11,045 nucleotides of DNA from the NCBI GenBank assembly GCA_000432735.1, contig FR887779.1:1-11045 (forward strand), in the 5' to 3' direction. Numbering within the stretch: the first letter of the stretch is position 1; every line of letters begins with the position of its first letter. This stretch comes from Bacteroides sp. CAG:443. GTDB taxonomy: Bacteria > Bacteroidota > Bacteroidia > Bacteroidales > Bacteroidaceae. Both the position numbers and the translations under genes were made by a program. Under the pieces are notes generated by a model. It was not told the DNA's origin and searched no databases. It saw only the letters and a program-made list of their open reading frames with translations. Positions 1 to 8,300 of this stretch are shown here, piece after piece.

Positions 1-2
1 TG

Positions 3-338
3 GGTAAGATCGGTGCTCTGGGTCGTGTTCTTGGTCCTCGTGGATTAATGCCGAACCCTAAGAGTGGTACTGTAACTATGGATGTAGCTAAAGCTGTAAA
101 GGAAGTTAAGCAAGGTAAGATCGACTTTAAGGTTGACAAGAGCGGTATCGTTCATACTTCAATCGGTAAAGTATCTTTCACTGCTGACCAGATCCGTGAC
201 AATGCGAAGGAATTTATCGCTACTATCATCAAACTGAAACCGACAACAGCTAAGGGTACTTATATTAAGAGTATTTATCTTTCAAGTACTATGAGTAAGG
301 GTATTAAAATCGACCCTAAATCTGTAGACGAAATCTAA
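3..338 (+). CDS. rplA: 50S ribosomal protein L1 (C-terminal part, 5' end outside window)
   Basis: L1 binds 23S rRNA, forms the mobile L1 stalk at the ribosomal E site, and in many bacteria represses its own operon. The window begins inside the gene; the reading frame is open from base 3 and gives 111 residues up to TAA. The signature LGPRGLMPNPK is encoded at about bases 30-62, followed by the conserved GTVT and then the segment with GKIDFKVDKSGIVH typical of L1. The full protein is usually about 230 residues, so roughly half is missing. The ATG at base 48 is the internal Met of that motif, not the start. rplJ follows after only 15 bases, so the two are almost certainly co-transcribed. Identity is seen directly from the motif; any autoregulation is known of the family, not shown here. 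Confidence 0.97.
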   Translation, partial: GKIGALGRVLGPRGLMPNPKSGTVTMDVAKAVKEVKQGKIDFKVDKSGIVHTSIGKVSFTADQIRDNAKEFIATIIKLKPTTAKGTYIKSIYLSSTMSKGIKIDPKSVDEI

Positions 339-341
339 AAT

Positions 342-349
342 TAAGGAGG
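342..349 (+). promoter_or_regulatory. Strong Shine-Dalgarno sequence for rplJ (TAAGGAGG)
   Basis: TAAGGAGG is a perfect 8-base complement to the canonical 3' end of 16S rRNA and ends 4 bases before the rplJ ATG at 354. This supports that start. It is unusual here: the other complete leaders in the window (rplL, rpoB, rpoC, the DUF3467 gene, rpsL) lack such a site, and Bacteroidota are known to hide the anti-Shine-Dalgarno sequence on the ribosome. The match is seen directly; a special regulatory role is inference. Confidence 0.8.
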
Positions 350-353
350 AATC

Positions 354-869
354 ATGAGAAAGGAAGATAAAGGCGTAATTATCGGTCAGTTGGCTGATAC
401 CGTAAAACAATACGGACATTTCTACTTGGTTGATACAACTGCTATGGATGCAGCTTCAACAAGTGAATTGCGTAGAAAATGTTTCAAGGCTGGTATCAAA
501 CTGGTAGTTGTGAAGAATTCTTTGCTTCACAAGGCTTTGATGAGCTTGGATGTTGATTATTCACCGCTGTTTGATTCTTTGAAAGGTACAACTTCAGTAA
601 TGTTCAGCGAAGTAGCGAACGCTCCTGCTAAGTTGTTGAAAGAATACAAAGAAGGTGTTCCTGCATTGAAAGCTGCTTATGCAGAAGAAGGGTTCTATGT
701 AGGTGCTGATCAGCTCGAAGCTTTGGCAACAATCAAGAGCAAGAACGAAGTTATCGCAGACATCGTGGCATTGCTGCAGTCTCCTGCGAAGAACGTTATT
801 TCTGCTCTTCAATCTGGTGGTAACACCATTCACGGAGTTCTTAAGACTTTGGGTGAACGTGCTGAATAA
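354..869 (+). CDS. rplJ: 50S ribosomal protein L10
   Basis: L10 (uL10) anchors L7/L12 dimers at the base of the ribosomal stalk, which recruits translational GTPases. The 171-residue product has the usual length. The N-terminal RNA-binding domain begins MRKEDKGVIIGQL and contains the family-typical stretch with RRKCFKAGIKLVVVKNSLL (about residues 40-60). The C-terminal part, about residues 140-171, ends in a helical segment (KNVISALQSGG then HGVLKTLGERAE) of the kind that carries L12 dimers. The start is fixed by a perfect Shine-Dalgarno sequence 4 bases upstream. The gap to rplA is only 15 bases, so there is no room for the long L10-binding leader found before rplJ in E. coli. rplL follows after 76 bases. 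Confidence 0.97.
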   Translation: MRKEDKGVIIGQLADTVKQYGHFYLVDTTAMDAASTSELRRKCFKAGIKLVVVKNSLLHKALMSLDVDYSPLFDSLKGTTSVMFSEVANAPAKLLKEYKEGVPALKAAYAEEGFYVGADQLEALATIKSKNEVIADIVALLQSPAKNVISALQSGGNTIHGVLKTLGERAE

Positions 870-945
870 TCGTTTCCAGAGCTTAAGACTAAACCAAAAC
901 AACTTTAATTATCAAATAGTAACAAACAATTAAATTCATACAAAA

Positions 946-1323
946 ATGGCAGATTTGAAAGCTTTTGCAGAACAATTAGTTAACTTGACAGTAAAAGAAG
1001 TTAATGAACTTGCAACTATCCTTAAAGAAGAATATGGTATTGAACCTGCTGCTGCAGCTGTAGCTGTTGCTGCTGGTCCTGCTGCTGCTGGTGCAGCTGC
1101 TGCTGAAGAAAAAACTTCATTCGATGTAGTTTTGAAGAGCGCAGGTGCTGCTAAATTGCAGGTTGTTAAGGCCGTTAAAGAAGCTTGTGGTCTTGGCTTG
1201 AAAGAAGCAAAAGACTTGGTTGACGGTGCTCCTAGCACAGTAAAAGAAGGCTTGGCTAAAGACGAAGCTGAATCACTGAAGAAAACTTTGGAAGAAGCTG
1301 GAGCTGAAGTTGAACTTAAATAA
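946..1323 (+). CDS. rplL: 50S ribosomal protein L7/L12
   Basis: L7/L12 (bL12) is the multi-copy stalk protein that recruits and stimulates EF-Tu, EF-G and other GTPases. The product is 125 residues, a normal length. It shows the three standard parts: an N-terminal dimerisation helix region (about 1-33, including LVNLTVKEVNELATILKEEYG), an Ala/Gly/Pro-rich hinge (about 34-53) and the globular C-terminal domain (about 57-125) with LKEAKDLVDGAP and the VKEGLAKDEAE segment that contacts GTPases. The hinge is encoded mainly by GCT/GCA codons, giving a low-complexity stretch at about 1048-1104. The leader at 870-945 is A/T-rich with no Shine-Dalgarno match, as is usual in this phylum. A terminator-like hairpin follows the stop and probably lets rplL be made in excess of rpoBC. 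Confidence 0.98.
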   Translation: MADLKAFAEQLVNLTVKEVNELATILKEEYGIEPAAAAVAVAAGPAAAGAAAAEEKTSFDVVLKSAGAAKLQVVKAVKEACGLGLKEAKDLVDGAPSTVKEGLAKDEAESLKKTLEEAGAEVELK

Positions 1324-1348
1324 GATTATCCTGTAAATCAGGTAGTTC

Positions 1349-1387
1349 GGTTAAGAGTCCTCTGTAAAGGGGATTCTTAACCTTTTT
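1349..1387 (+). terminator. Hairpin plus T-run between rplL and rpoB (probable attenuator)
   Basis: GGTTAAGA (1349-1356) pairs with TCTTAACC (1375-1382). The inner arms 1357-1362 and 1369-1374 extend this to about 14 base pairs with two G:T pairs, around a 6-base loop TGTAAA, and TTTTT follows directly at 1383-1387. This is the form of an intrinsic terminator. Because rpoB follows without any recognisable Bacteroides promoter in 1388-1449, partial read-through is the likely behaviour. The position equals that of the known rplL-rpoB attenuator of E. coli. The structure is seen by hand pairing; the read-through level is inference. Confidence 0.82.
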
Positions 1388-1449
1388 GCGTCTATATTAA
1401 GTTACACAGGTTTCTCTGACCTGAATTTAATCATTTTAACTCCATACAG

Positions 1450-4400
1450 ATGTCTTCAAATACTAATAATCAACGAATTAATTTTGCTTCTATTAAGAAT
1501 CCGATGAAGTATCCGGATTTCCTGGAAGTGCAATTGAAGTCATTTCAAGACTTTTTACAGTTAGATACTCCGCCTGAAAAACGAAAGAACGATGGCTTGT
1601 ATAAAGTGTTTGCGGAGAATTTCCCTATTGCAGATACTCGCAACAACTTCGTGCTCGAGTTCCTTGATTACTATATCGATCCGCCTCACTATACAATCGA
1701 CGATTGTCTGGAACGTGGATTGACTTATAGTGTTCCCTTGAAAGCTAAACTGAAGCTTTATTGTACAGACCCCGATCACGAAGATTTTGACACTGTTATT
1801 CAGGATGTATATCTGGGTCCTATCCCTTACATGACTCCAAAAGGTACTTTTGTTATCAATGGAGCAGAACGTGTAGTCGTTTCTCAGTTACATCGTTCTC
1901 CGGGTGTATTCTTCGGACAAAGTATCCATGCGAATGGAACTAAACTGTACTCAGCTCGTATCATTCCGTTTAAAGGTTCTTGGATAGAATTTGCTACGGA
2001 TATTAACAACGTGATGTATGCTTACATCGATCGTAAGAAGAAATTGCCTGTAACTACATTGCTGAGAGCTGTAGGCTTTGAAAATGATAAAGACATCCTC
2101 GAAATCTTTAATCTGGCTGAAGACGTTAAGGTTAATAAAGCCAACTTGAAGAAAATTATCGGTCGTAAGCTGGCAGCTCGTGTGCTGAAGACTTGGACTG
2201 AGGATTTCGTTGATGAAGATACTGGTGAAGTTGTTTCTATTGAACGTAATGAGGTCGTAATCGATCGTGAAACGGTTATCGAACCGGAACATATCGATTT
2301 GATTCTGGAATCTGGTATTCAGAATATCCTCGTTCACAATGAAGAAGCTAACTCTTCTGATTATTCAATTATTTTCAACACATTACAGAAAGACCCGTCT
2401 AACTCGGAAAAAGAAGCTGTATTGTACATTTATCGTCAGTTGCGTAATGCTGATCCTGCCGATGATGCCAGTGCACGTGAAGTTATCAATAACTTGTTCT
2501 TCTCTGAAAAACGTTATGACCTGGGTGAAGTAGGACGTTATCGTATCAACAAGAAGTTGAATCTGGATACTCCTATGGATGTGAAGGTGTTGACAAAACA
2601 AGATATTATTGAAATCATCAAATATCTGATTGAGCTGATTAACTCAAAAGCAGATGTTGATGATATCGACCACTTGAGCAACCGTCGTGTACGTACCGTT
2701 GGTGAACAGTTGTCTAATCAGTTCGCTATCGGTCTGGCTCGTATGTCACGTACCATTCGTGAACGTATGAATGTCCGCGACAATGAAGTGTTTACTCCGA
2801 TTGATTTGATTAATGCTAAGACTATTTCGTCTGTCATTAATTCATTCTTTGGTACAAATGCTCTGTCACAGTTCATGGACCAGACAAACCCGCTGGCTGA
2901 AATTACTCACAAACGTCGTTTGTCTGCGTTAGGTCCTGGTGGTTTGTCACGTGACCGTGCCGGATTTGAGGTGCGAGATGTACACTATACTCACTATGGT
3001 CGTTTGTGTCCGATTGAAACTCCTGAAGGTCCGAACATCGGTTTGATCTCTTCTTTGTGTGTATATGCAAAGATTAATGATCTTGGATTTATCGTCACTC
3101 CTTACCGTAAGGTGAAAGATGGAGTAGTAGATTTGTCACCGGAAGGTATAGAATATTTGTCGGCAGAGGAAGAAGAAGACAAGATTATCGCTCAGGGTAA
3201 TGCACCGTTGAATGATGACGGAACATTTATCCGCGACAAAGTAAAAGCTCGTCGTGATGCAGATTATCCTGTTGTTACTCCTGATCAGGTTGAGCTGATG
3301 GATGTATCTCCACAGCAGATTGCTTCTATCGCTGCATCTTTGATCCCGTTCTTGGAACACGATGATGCTAACCGTGCGTTGATGGGATCAAACATGATGC
3401 GTCAGGCAGTTCCTTTGCTGAAGACTGAAGCTCCTATCGTCGGTACTGGTATCGAAAAACAGTTGTGTGAAGATTCACGTACACAGATTGCCGCTGAAGG
3501 TGATGGTGTAATTGATTTCGTAGATGCAACAACTATTCGTATTTTGTATGACCGTACAGACGATGAAGAGTTTGTAAGCTTTGAACCGGCATTGAAAGAA
3601 TATCGTATTCCTAAATTCCGCAAGACTAACCAGAGCATGACTATCGACTTGCGTCCTATCTGCTCAAAAGGTCAGCGTGTGAAGAAAGGCGATATCTTGA
3701 CCGAAGGTTATTCTACTGCTAATGGTGAATTGGCATTGGGTAAGAACCTGCTGGTAGCATACATGCCGTGGAAAGGATACAACTACGAGGATGCTATTGT
3801 ATTGAATGAACGCGTGGTACGTGAAGATATTTTGACTTCTGTACACGTTGATGAATATATTCTGGAAGTACGTGAAACCAAGCGCGGTATGGAGGAATTG
3901 ACTTCTGATATACCTAATGTAAGTGAAGAAGCTACAAAAGACTTGGATGAAAACGGTATCGTCCGTGTAGGTGCTCGTATCGAACCGGGTGATATTTTGA
4001 TTGGTAAGATTACTCCGAAAGGAGAATCTGATCCTTCTCCAGAGGAAAAATTGCTGCGTGCAATCTTTGGTGACAAAGCTGGTGACGTGAAGGATGCTTC
4101 TTTGAAGGCTTCTCCTTCTTTGCGTGGTGTTGTTATCGGCAAGAAGTTGTATTCACGTGTCATCAAGACTCGTAGTGAAAAGAACGCAGATAAGGCTATT
4201 TTGCCGAAACTGAATGAAGAATTTGAAGAAAAGGCTGCTGCACTGAAGGAAATCCTGATTGAAAAATTGTTGGTTCTGACTAACGATAAGGTTTCTCAGG
4301 GTGTAAAAGACTATCTGGGTACAGAAGTTATCGCCAAAGGTGCTAAGTTTACCAAACGTGATCTGGAATCATTGGATTATACAATCATTCAGCTGAGTAA

Positions 4401-5262
4401 ATGGACTTCGGATGCTCATAAGAATGATATGATTCGTGATTTGATCATGAATTACTTGAAGAAATACAAAGAACTGGATGCTGAACTGAAGCGTAAGAAA
4501 TTTGCTTTGACTATCGGTGATGAGCTTCCTTCTGGTATTATTCAGATGGCTAAAGTATATATTGCTAAGAAACGTAAGATCGGTGTTGGTGATAAGATGG
4601 CAGGTCGTCACGGTAACAAGGGTATTGTTTCACGTGTCGTACGTCAGGAGGATATGCCGTTCTTGGCAGATGGTACTCCGGTTGATATCGTATTGAACCC
4701 GCTGGGTGTGCCTTCTCGTATGAACATCGGTCAGATATTCGAAGCTGTATTGGGACGTGCCGGTAAGGAACTGGGTGTTAAGTTTGCTACTCCTATTTTC
4801 GATGGTGCGACTTTGGATGATTTGGATAAGTGGACTGACAAAGCTGGCTTGCCACGTTATTGTAAGACTTACTTGTACGATGGTGGTACTGGTGAACAGT
4901 TCGACCAGCCTGCAACTGTCGGTGTGACTTACATGTTGAAACTGGGTCACATGGTTGAAGACAAGATGCATGCTCGTTCTATCGGTCCGTACTCTCTGAT
5001 TACTCAGCAGCCGCTTGGTGGTAAGGCACAGTTCGGTGGTCAGCGTTTCGGAGAAATGGAGGTTTGGGCTATCGAAGCATTCGGTGCCGCTCATGTACTT
5101 CAGGAAATTCTGACTATCAAGTCTGATGACGTAGTAGGACGTTCTAAAGCATACGAGGCTATCGTGAAAGGTGAACCGATGCCTACTCCGGGTATTCCTG
5201 AATCTCTGAATGTATTGCTGCACGAGTTGAGAGGTCTTTGCTTGAGCATTACATTGGAATAA
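1450..5262 (+). CDS. rpoB: DNA-directed RNA polymerase subunit beta
   Basis: The beta subunit forms one half of the RNA polymerase active-site cleft together with beta'. The product is 1270 residues. Visible landmarks are GAERVVVSQLHRSPG (about 138-152), the rifampicin pocket from S473-Q474-F475 to L494, GRLCPIETPEGPNIG (about 517-531), the E780-D781 pair in GYNYEDAIV, and GDKMAGRHGNKG (1047-1058), whose Lys1049 and Lys1057 match the nucleotide-contacting lysines K1065 and K1073 of E. coli. The C-terminal block with QPLGGKAQFGGQRFGEMEVWA is intact. A helical insertion at about 904-1028 sits where E. coli has its beta insert SI2; the E. coli SI1 insertion appears to be missing. Rifampicin-pocket residues equivalent to Q513, D516, H526, R529 and S531 are wild type. 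The start gives MSSNTNNQRINFASI with no Shine-Dalgarno sequence. rpoC follows after 73 bases. Confidence 0.99.
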   Translation: MSSNTNNQRINFASIKNPMKYPDFLEVQLKSFQDFLQLDTPPEKRKNDGLYKVFAENFPIADTRNNFVLEFLDYYIDPPHYTIDDCLERGLTYSVPLKAKLKLYCTDPDHEDFDTVIQDVYLGPIPYMTPKGTFVINGAERVVVSQLHRSPGVFFGQSIHANGTKLYSARIIPFKGSWIEFATDINNVMYAYIDRKKKLPVTTLLRAVGFENDKDILEIFNLAEDVKVNKANLKKIIGRKLAARVLKTWTEDFVDEDTGEVVSIERNEVVIDRETVIEPEHIDLILESGIQNILVHNEEANSSDYSIIFNTLQKDPSNSEKEAVLYIYRQLRNADPADDASAREVINNLFFSEKRYDLGEVGRYRINKKLNLDTPMDVKVLTKQDIIEIIKYLIELINSKADVDDIDHLSNRRVRTVGEQLSNQFAIGLARMSRTIRERMNVRDNEVFTPIDLINAKTISSVINSFFGTNALSQFMDQTNPLAEITHKRRLSALGPGGLSRDRAGFEVRDVHYTHYGRLCPIETPEGPNIGLISSLCVYAKINDLGFIVTPYRKVKDGVVDLSPEGIEYLSAEEEEDKIIAQGNAPLNDDGTFIRDKVKARRDADYPVVTPDQVELMDVSPQQIASIAASLIPFLEHDDANRALMGSNMMRQAVPLLKTEAPIVGTGIEKQLCEDSRTQIAAEGDGVIDFVDATTIRILYDRTDDEEFVSFEPALKEYRIPKFRKTNQSMTIDLRPICSKGQRVKKGDILTEGYSTANGELALGKNLLVAYMPWKGYNYEDAIVLNERVVREDILTSVHVDEYILEVRETKRGMEELTSDIPNVSEEATKDLDENGIVRVGARIEPGDILIGKITPKGESDPSPEEKLLRAIFGDKAGDVKDASLKASPSLRGVVIGKKLYSRVIKTRSEKNADKAILPKLNEEFEEKAAALKEILIEKLLVLTNDKVSQGVKDYLGTEVIAKGAKFTKRDLESLDYTIIQLSKWTSDAHKNDMIRDLIMNYLKKYKELDAELKRKKFALTIGDELPSGIIQMAKVYIAKKRKIGVGDKMAGRHGNKGIVSRVVRQEDMPFLADGTPVDIVLNPLGVPSRMNIGQIFEAVLGRAGKELGVKFATPIFDGATLDDLDKWTDKAGLPRYCKTYLYDGGTGEQFDQPATVGVTYMLKLGHMVEDKMHARSIGPYSLITQQPLGGKAQFGGQRFGEMEVWAIEAFGAAHVLQEILTIKSDDVVGRSKAYEAIVKGEPMPTPGIPESLNVLLHELRGLCLSITLE

Positions 5263-5269
5263 TATATTA

Positions 5270-5304
5270 ATAAAGGTAGGAGACGAGAAGTGCTCCTCCT
5301 TTAT
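5270..5304 (+). other. Intergenic hairpin between rpoB and rpoC
   Basis: ATAAAGG (5270-5276) pairs with CCTTTAT (5298-5304). After a single bulged T (5277), AGGAG (5278-5282) pairs with CTCCT (5293-5297), around a 10-base loop. That is 12 base pairs in a 73-base spacer. Only scattered T residues follow, with no continuous run, so it does not look like an efficient terminator. RNA processing, mRNA stabilisation or translational spacing are possible roles; none is shown by the sequence. Confidence 0.6.
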
Positions 5305-5335
5305 CTTAAATTCTTCATTTTATAAAATATAAAGT

Positions 5336-8300
5336 ATGGCTTTTAGAAAAGATACTAAGATAAAGAGTAATTTCTCAAAGATTACAATCGGACTGGCTTC
5401 TCCTGAAGAGATTCTGGAAAACTCTTATGGGGAAGTGTTGAAACCGGAAACAATCAATTACCGTACTTATAAGCCGGAACGTGATGGTTTGTTCTGCGAA
5501 CGAATCTTTGGTCCGGTAAAAGATTACGAATGTCATTGTGGTAAGTACAAGCGTATTCGTTATAAAGGAATCGTTTGCGACCGATGCGGCGTTGAGGTTA
5601 CTGAAAAGAAAGTCCGTCGTGAACGTAGCGGTCACATTCAGTTGGTTGTGCCGGTTGCACATATCTGGTATTTCCGCTCTTTGCCTAATAAAATTGGCTA
5701 TTTGTTAGGATTGCCTACCAAGAAACTTGATGCTATCATTTACTACGAACGCTATGTAGTTATTCAGCCGGGTATCAAAGCTGAAGATGGTATCAATCAA
5801 TATGATTTGTTGTCTGAAGAAGAATATCTTGAAATCATCGAGAATCTTCCGAAGGATAATCAATATTTGGAAGACAGCGACCCGAATAAGTTTATTGCTA
5901 AGATGGGTGCTGAAGCTATCTACGATTTGCTGGTTCGTCTGGATTTGGATGCATTGTCATACGAATTGCGTCACAAGGCCAATAATGACTCATCTCAGCA
6001 GCGTAAGAATGAAGCATTGAAACGTCTGCAAGTTGTAGAATCATTCCGTGCTTCAAGAGGCCGTAACAAACCTGAATGGATGATTGTACGTATCGTTCCG
6101 GTTATTCCGCCTGAATTGCGTCCGTTGGTTCCGTTGGATGGTGGTCGCTTCGCAACTTCCGACCTGAATGACTTGTATCGTCGTGTTATTATCCGTAATA
6201 ACCGTCTGAAACGTCTGATTGAAATCAAAGCTCCGGAAGTAATCTTACGTAACGAAAAGCGTATGTTGCAGGAAGCTGTTGATTCATTGTTCGACAACTC
6301 TCGTAAGTCGAGTGCAGTGAAGACAGACGCCAATCGTCCTTTGAAATCTCTTTCTGATAGCTTGAAAGGTAAACAGGGACGTTTCCGTCAGAACTTGCTG
6401 GGTAAACGTGTTGACTACTCTGCACGTTCTGTAATCGTTGTAGGTCCGGAACTGAAAATGGGTGAATGCGGTATTCCTAAATTGATGGCTGCCGAATTGT
6501 ACAAACCGTTTATCATTCGTAAACTGATTGAACGTGGTATTGTCAAGACCGTTAAGTCTGCAAAGAAGATTGTAGATCGTAAGGAACCGGTGATTTGGGA
6601 TATCCTGGAACATGTAATGAAAGGACATCCGGTATTGCTGAACCGTGCGCCGACTTTGCACCGTCTGGGTATTCAGGCATTCCAGCCTAAGATGATCGAA
6701 GGAAAAGCAATCCAGTTGCATCCGTTGGCATGTACAGCGTTCAATGCCGACTTCGATGGTGACCAGATGGCGGTACACTTGCCTTTGAGTAATGAAGCAG
6801 TTCTTGAAGCACAGATGTTGATGCTTCAGTCACATAATATTCTGAACCCTGCCAATGGTGCTCCTATCACAGTGCCGGCACAGGATATGGTTCTTGGTTT
6901 GTACTACATTACCAAGTTGCGTAAAGGTGCAAAAGGTGAGGGGTTGATTTTCTACGGACCGGAAGAAGCATTGATTGCTTACAACGAAGGAAAGGTAGAT
7001 ATCCACGCTATCATCAGTGTTGTAACCAATGACCTCGATGAAAACGGCAATATCGTTAAGAAGATGATCAAAGAAACTTCTGTAGGACGTATTATCGTTA
7101 ACGAACTGGTTCCGGATGAATGTGGTTATTTGAATACCATTATTTCTAAGAAGTCATTGCGTGATATCATCAGCGATGTTATTAAGCGTGTGGGTGTAGC
7201 CCGTGCATGTGAATTCCTGGATGGTATCAAGAACTTAGGTTATAAGAAAGCCTTTGAAGGTGGTTTGTCATTCAACTTGGGTGATATTATCATTCCGAAG
7301 GAAAAAGAGGAACTGGTTAAACGTGGTAACGAAGAAGTTGAACAGATTATGATGAACTATAACATGGGTTTCATCACCGACAACGAACGTTACAACCAGG
7401 TCATCGATACTTGGACGCACGTAAACAGTGACTTGTCTGATATCTTGTATAAGACAATTAAGAATGACGATCAAGGTTTCAACTCAGTATTTATGATGCT
7501 GGATTCTGGAGCCCGTGGTTCTAAGGAACAGATCCGTCAGTTGTCTGGTATGCGTGGTTTGATGGCGAAGCCGCAGAAAGCAGGTGCCGAAGGTGCTCAG
7601 ATCATTGAAAACCCGATTCTTTCTAACTTTAAGGAAGGTTTGTCAGTGTTGGAGTACTTTATTTCTACTCACGGTGCTCGTAAGGGTCTTGCCGATACTG
7701 CGTTGAAGACAGCCGATGCCGGATACTTGACTCGTCGTCTGGTTGACGTATCTCATGATGTCATCATCAATGAAGAAGACTGTGGTACATTGCGTGGTTT
7801 GGTTTGTACAGCTTTGAAGAATAACGATGAAGTTATTGCTACGTTGTATGAACGTATATTGGGACGTGTATCTGTACACGATGTTATACATCCTACGACT
7901 GGTAAGCTGATTGTAGCTGCTGGTGAAGAAATTACAGAAGCTATCGCACAGGAAATCGAAGATTCTCCGATTGAAAGCGTTGAAATACGTTCTGTATTGA
8001 CTTGTGAATCGAAGAAGGGTGTATGTGCTAAGTGTTACGGACGTAACCTTGCTACTAGCCGTATGGTTCAGAAAGGTGAGGCTGTCGGCGTTATCGCTGC
8101 TCAGTCAATCGGTGAACCGGGTACTCAGTTGACTTTGCGTACCTTCCACGCCGGAGGTATCGCTGGTAACATGGCTGCCAATGCAAGTATCGTAGCGAAG
8201 AACGATGCACGCCTTGAATTTGAAGAATTGCGTACGGTAGATGCTGTTGAAGAAACAGGTGAACCTGTTAAGATTGTTGTTGGTCGATTGGCTGAAGTGC

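Noticed and set aside
703..933. A 76-codon + strand frame running out of rplJ into the rplJ-rplL spacer
   Set aside because: It overlaps rplJ in another frame, its product has no recognisable features, and the spacer part is plain A/T-rich sequence.
870..945. rplJ-rplL spacer checked for a promoter, hairpin or ribosome-binding site
   Set aside because: No TAnnTTTG box, no convincing stem and no Shine-Dalgarno match were found; it looks like a plain A/T-rich leader.
1048..1104. GCT-rich near-triplet repeat
   Set aside because: It encodes the normal Ala-rich hinge of L7/L12, so it is not a microsatellite of separate interest.
2866..2931. Possible rifampicin-resistance allele in the rpoB pocket
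   Set aside because: All residues usually altered in resistance are wild type; only conservative lineage differences from E. coli are seen.
4646..4656. AGGAGGATATG inside rpoB, which looks like a Shine-Dalgarno plus start
   Set aside because: It is in frame and encodes the conserved residues Q-E-D-M of beta, so amino-acid conservation explains it, and such internal sites are weakly used where the anti-Shine-Dalgarno is hidden.
4630..5223. A 197-codon open frame on the - strand inside rpoB
   Set aside because: It is fully opposite a conserved part of rpoB, has low-complexity composition rich in Arg, Thr, Ser and Gln, resembles no known protein, and has no promoter evidence. Long antisense frames are expected opposite strongly codon-biased genes; the same holds for the other - strand frames in rpoB, rpoC and rplL.
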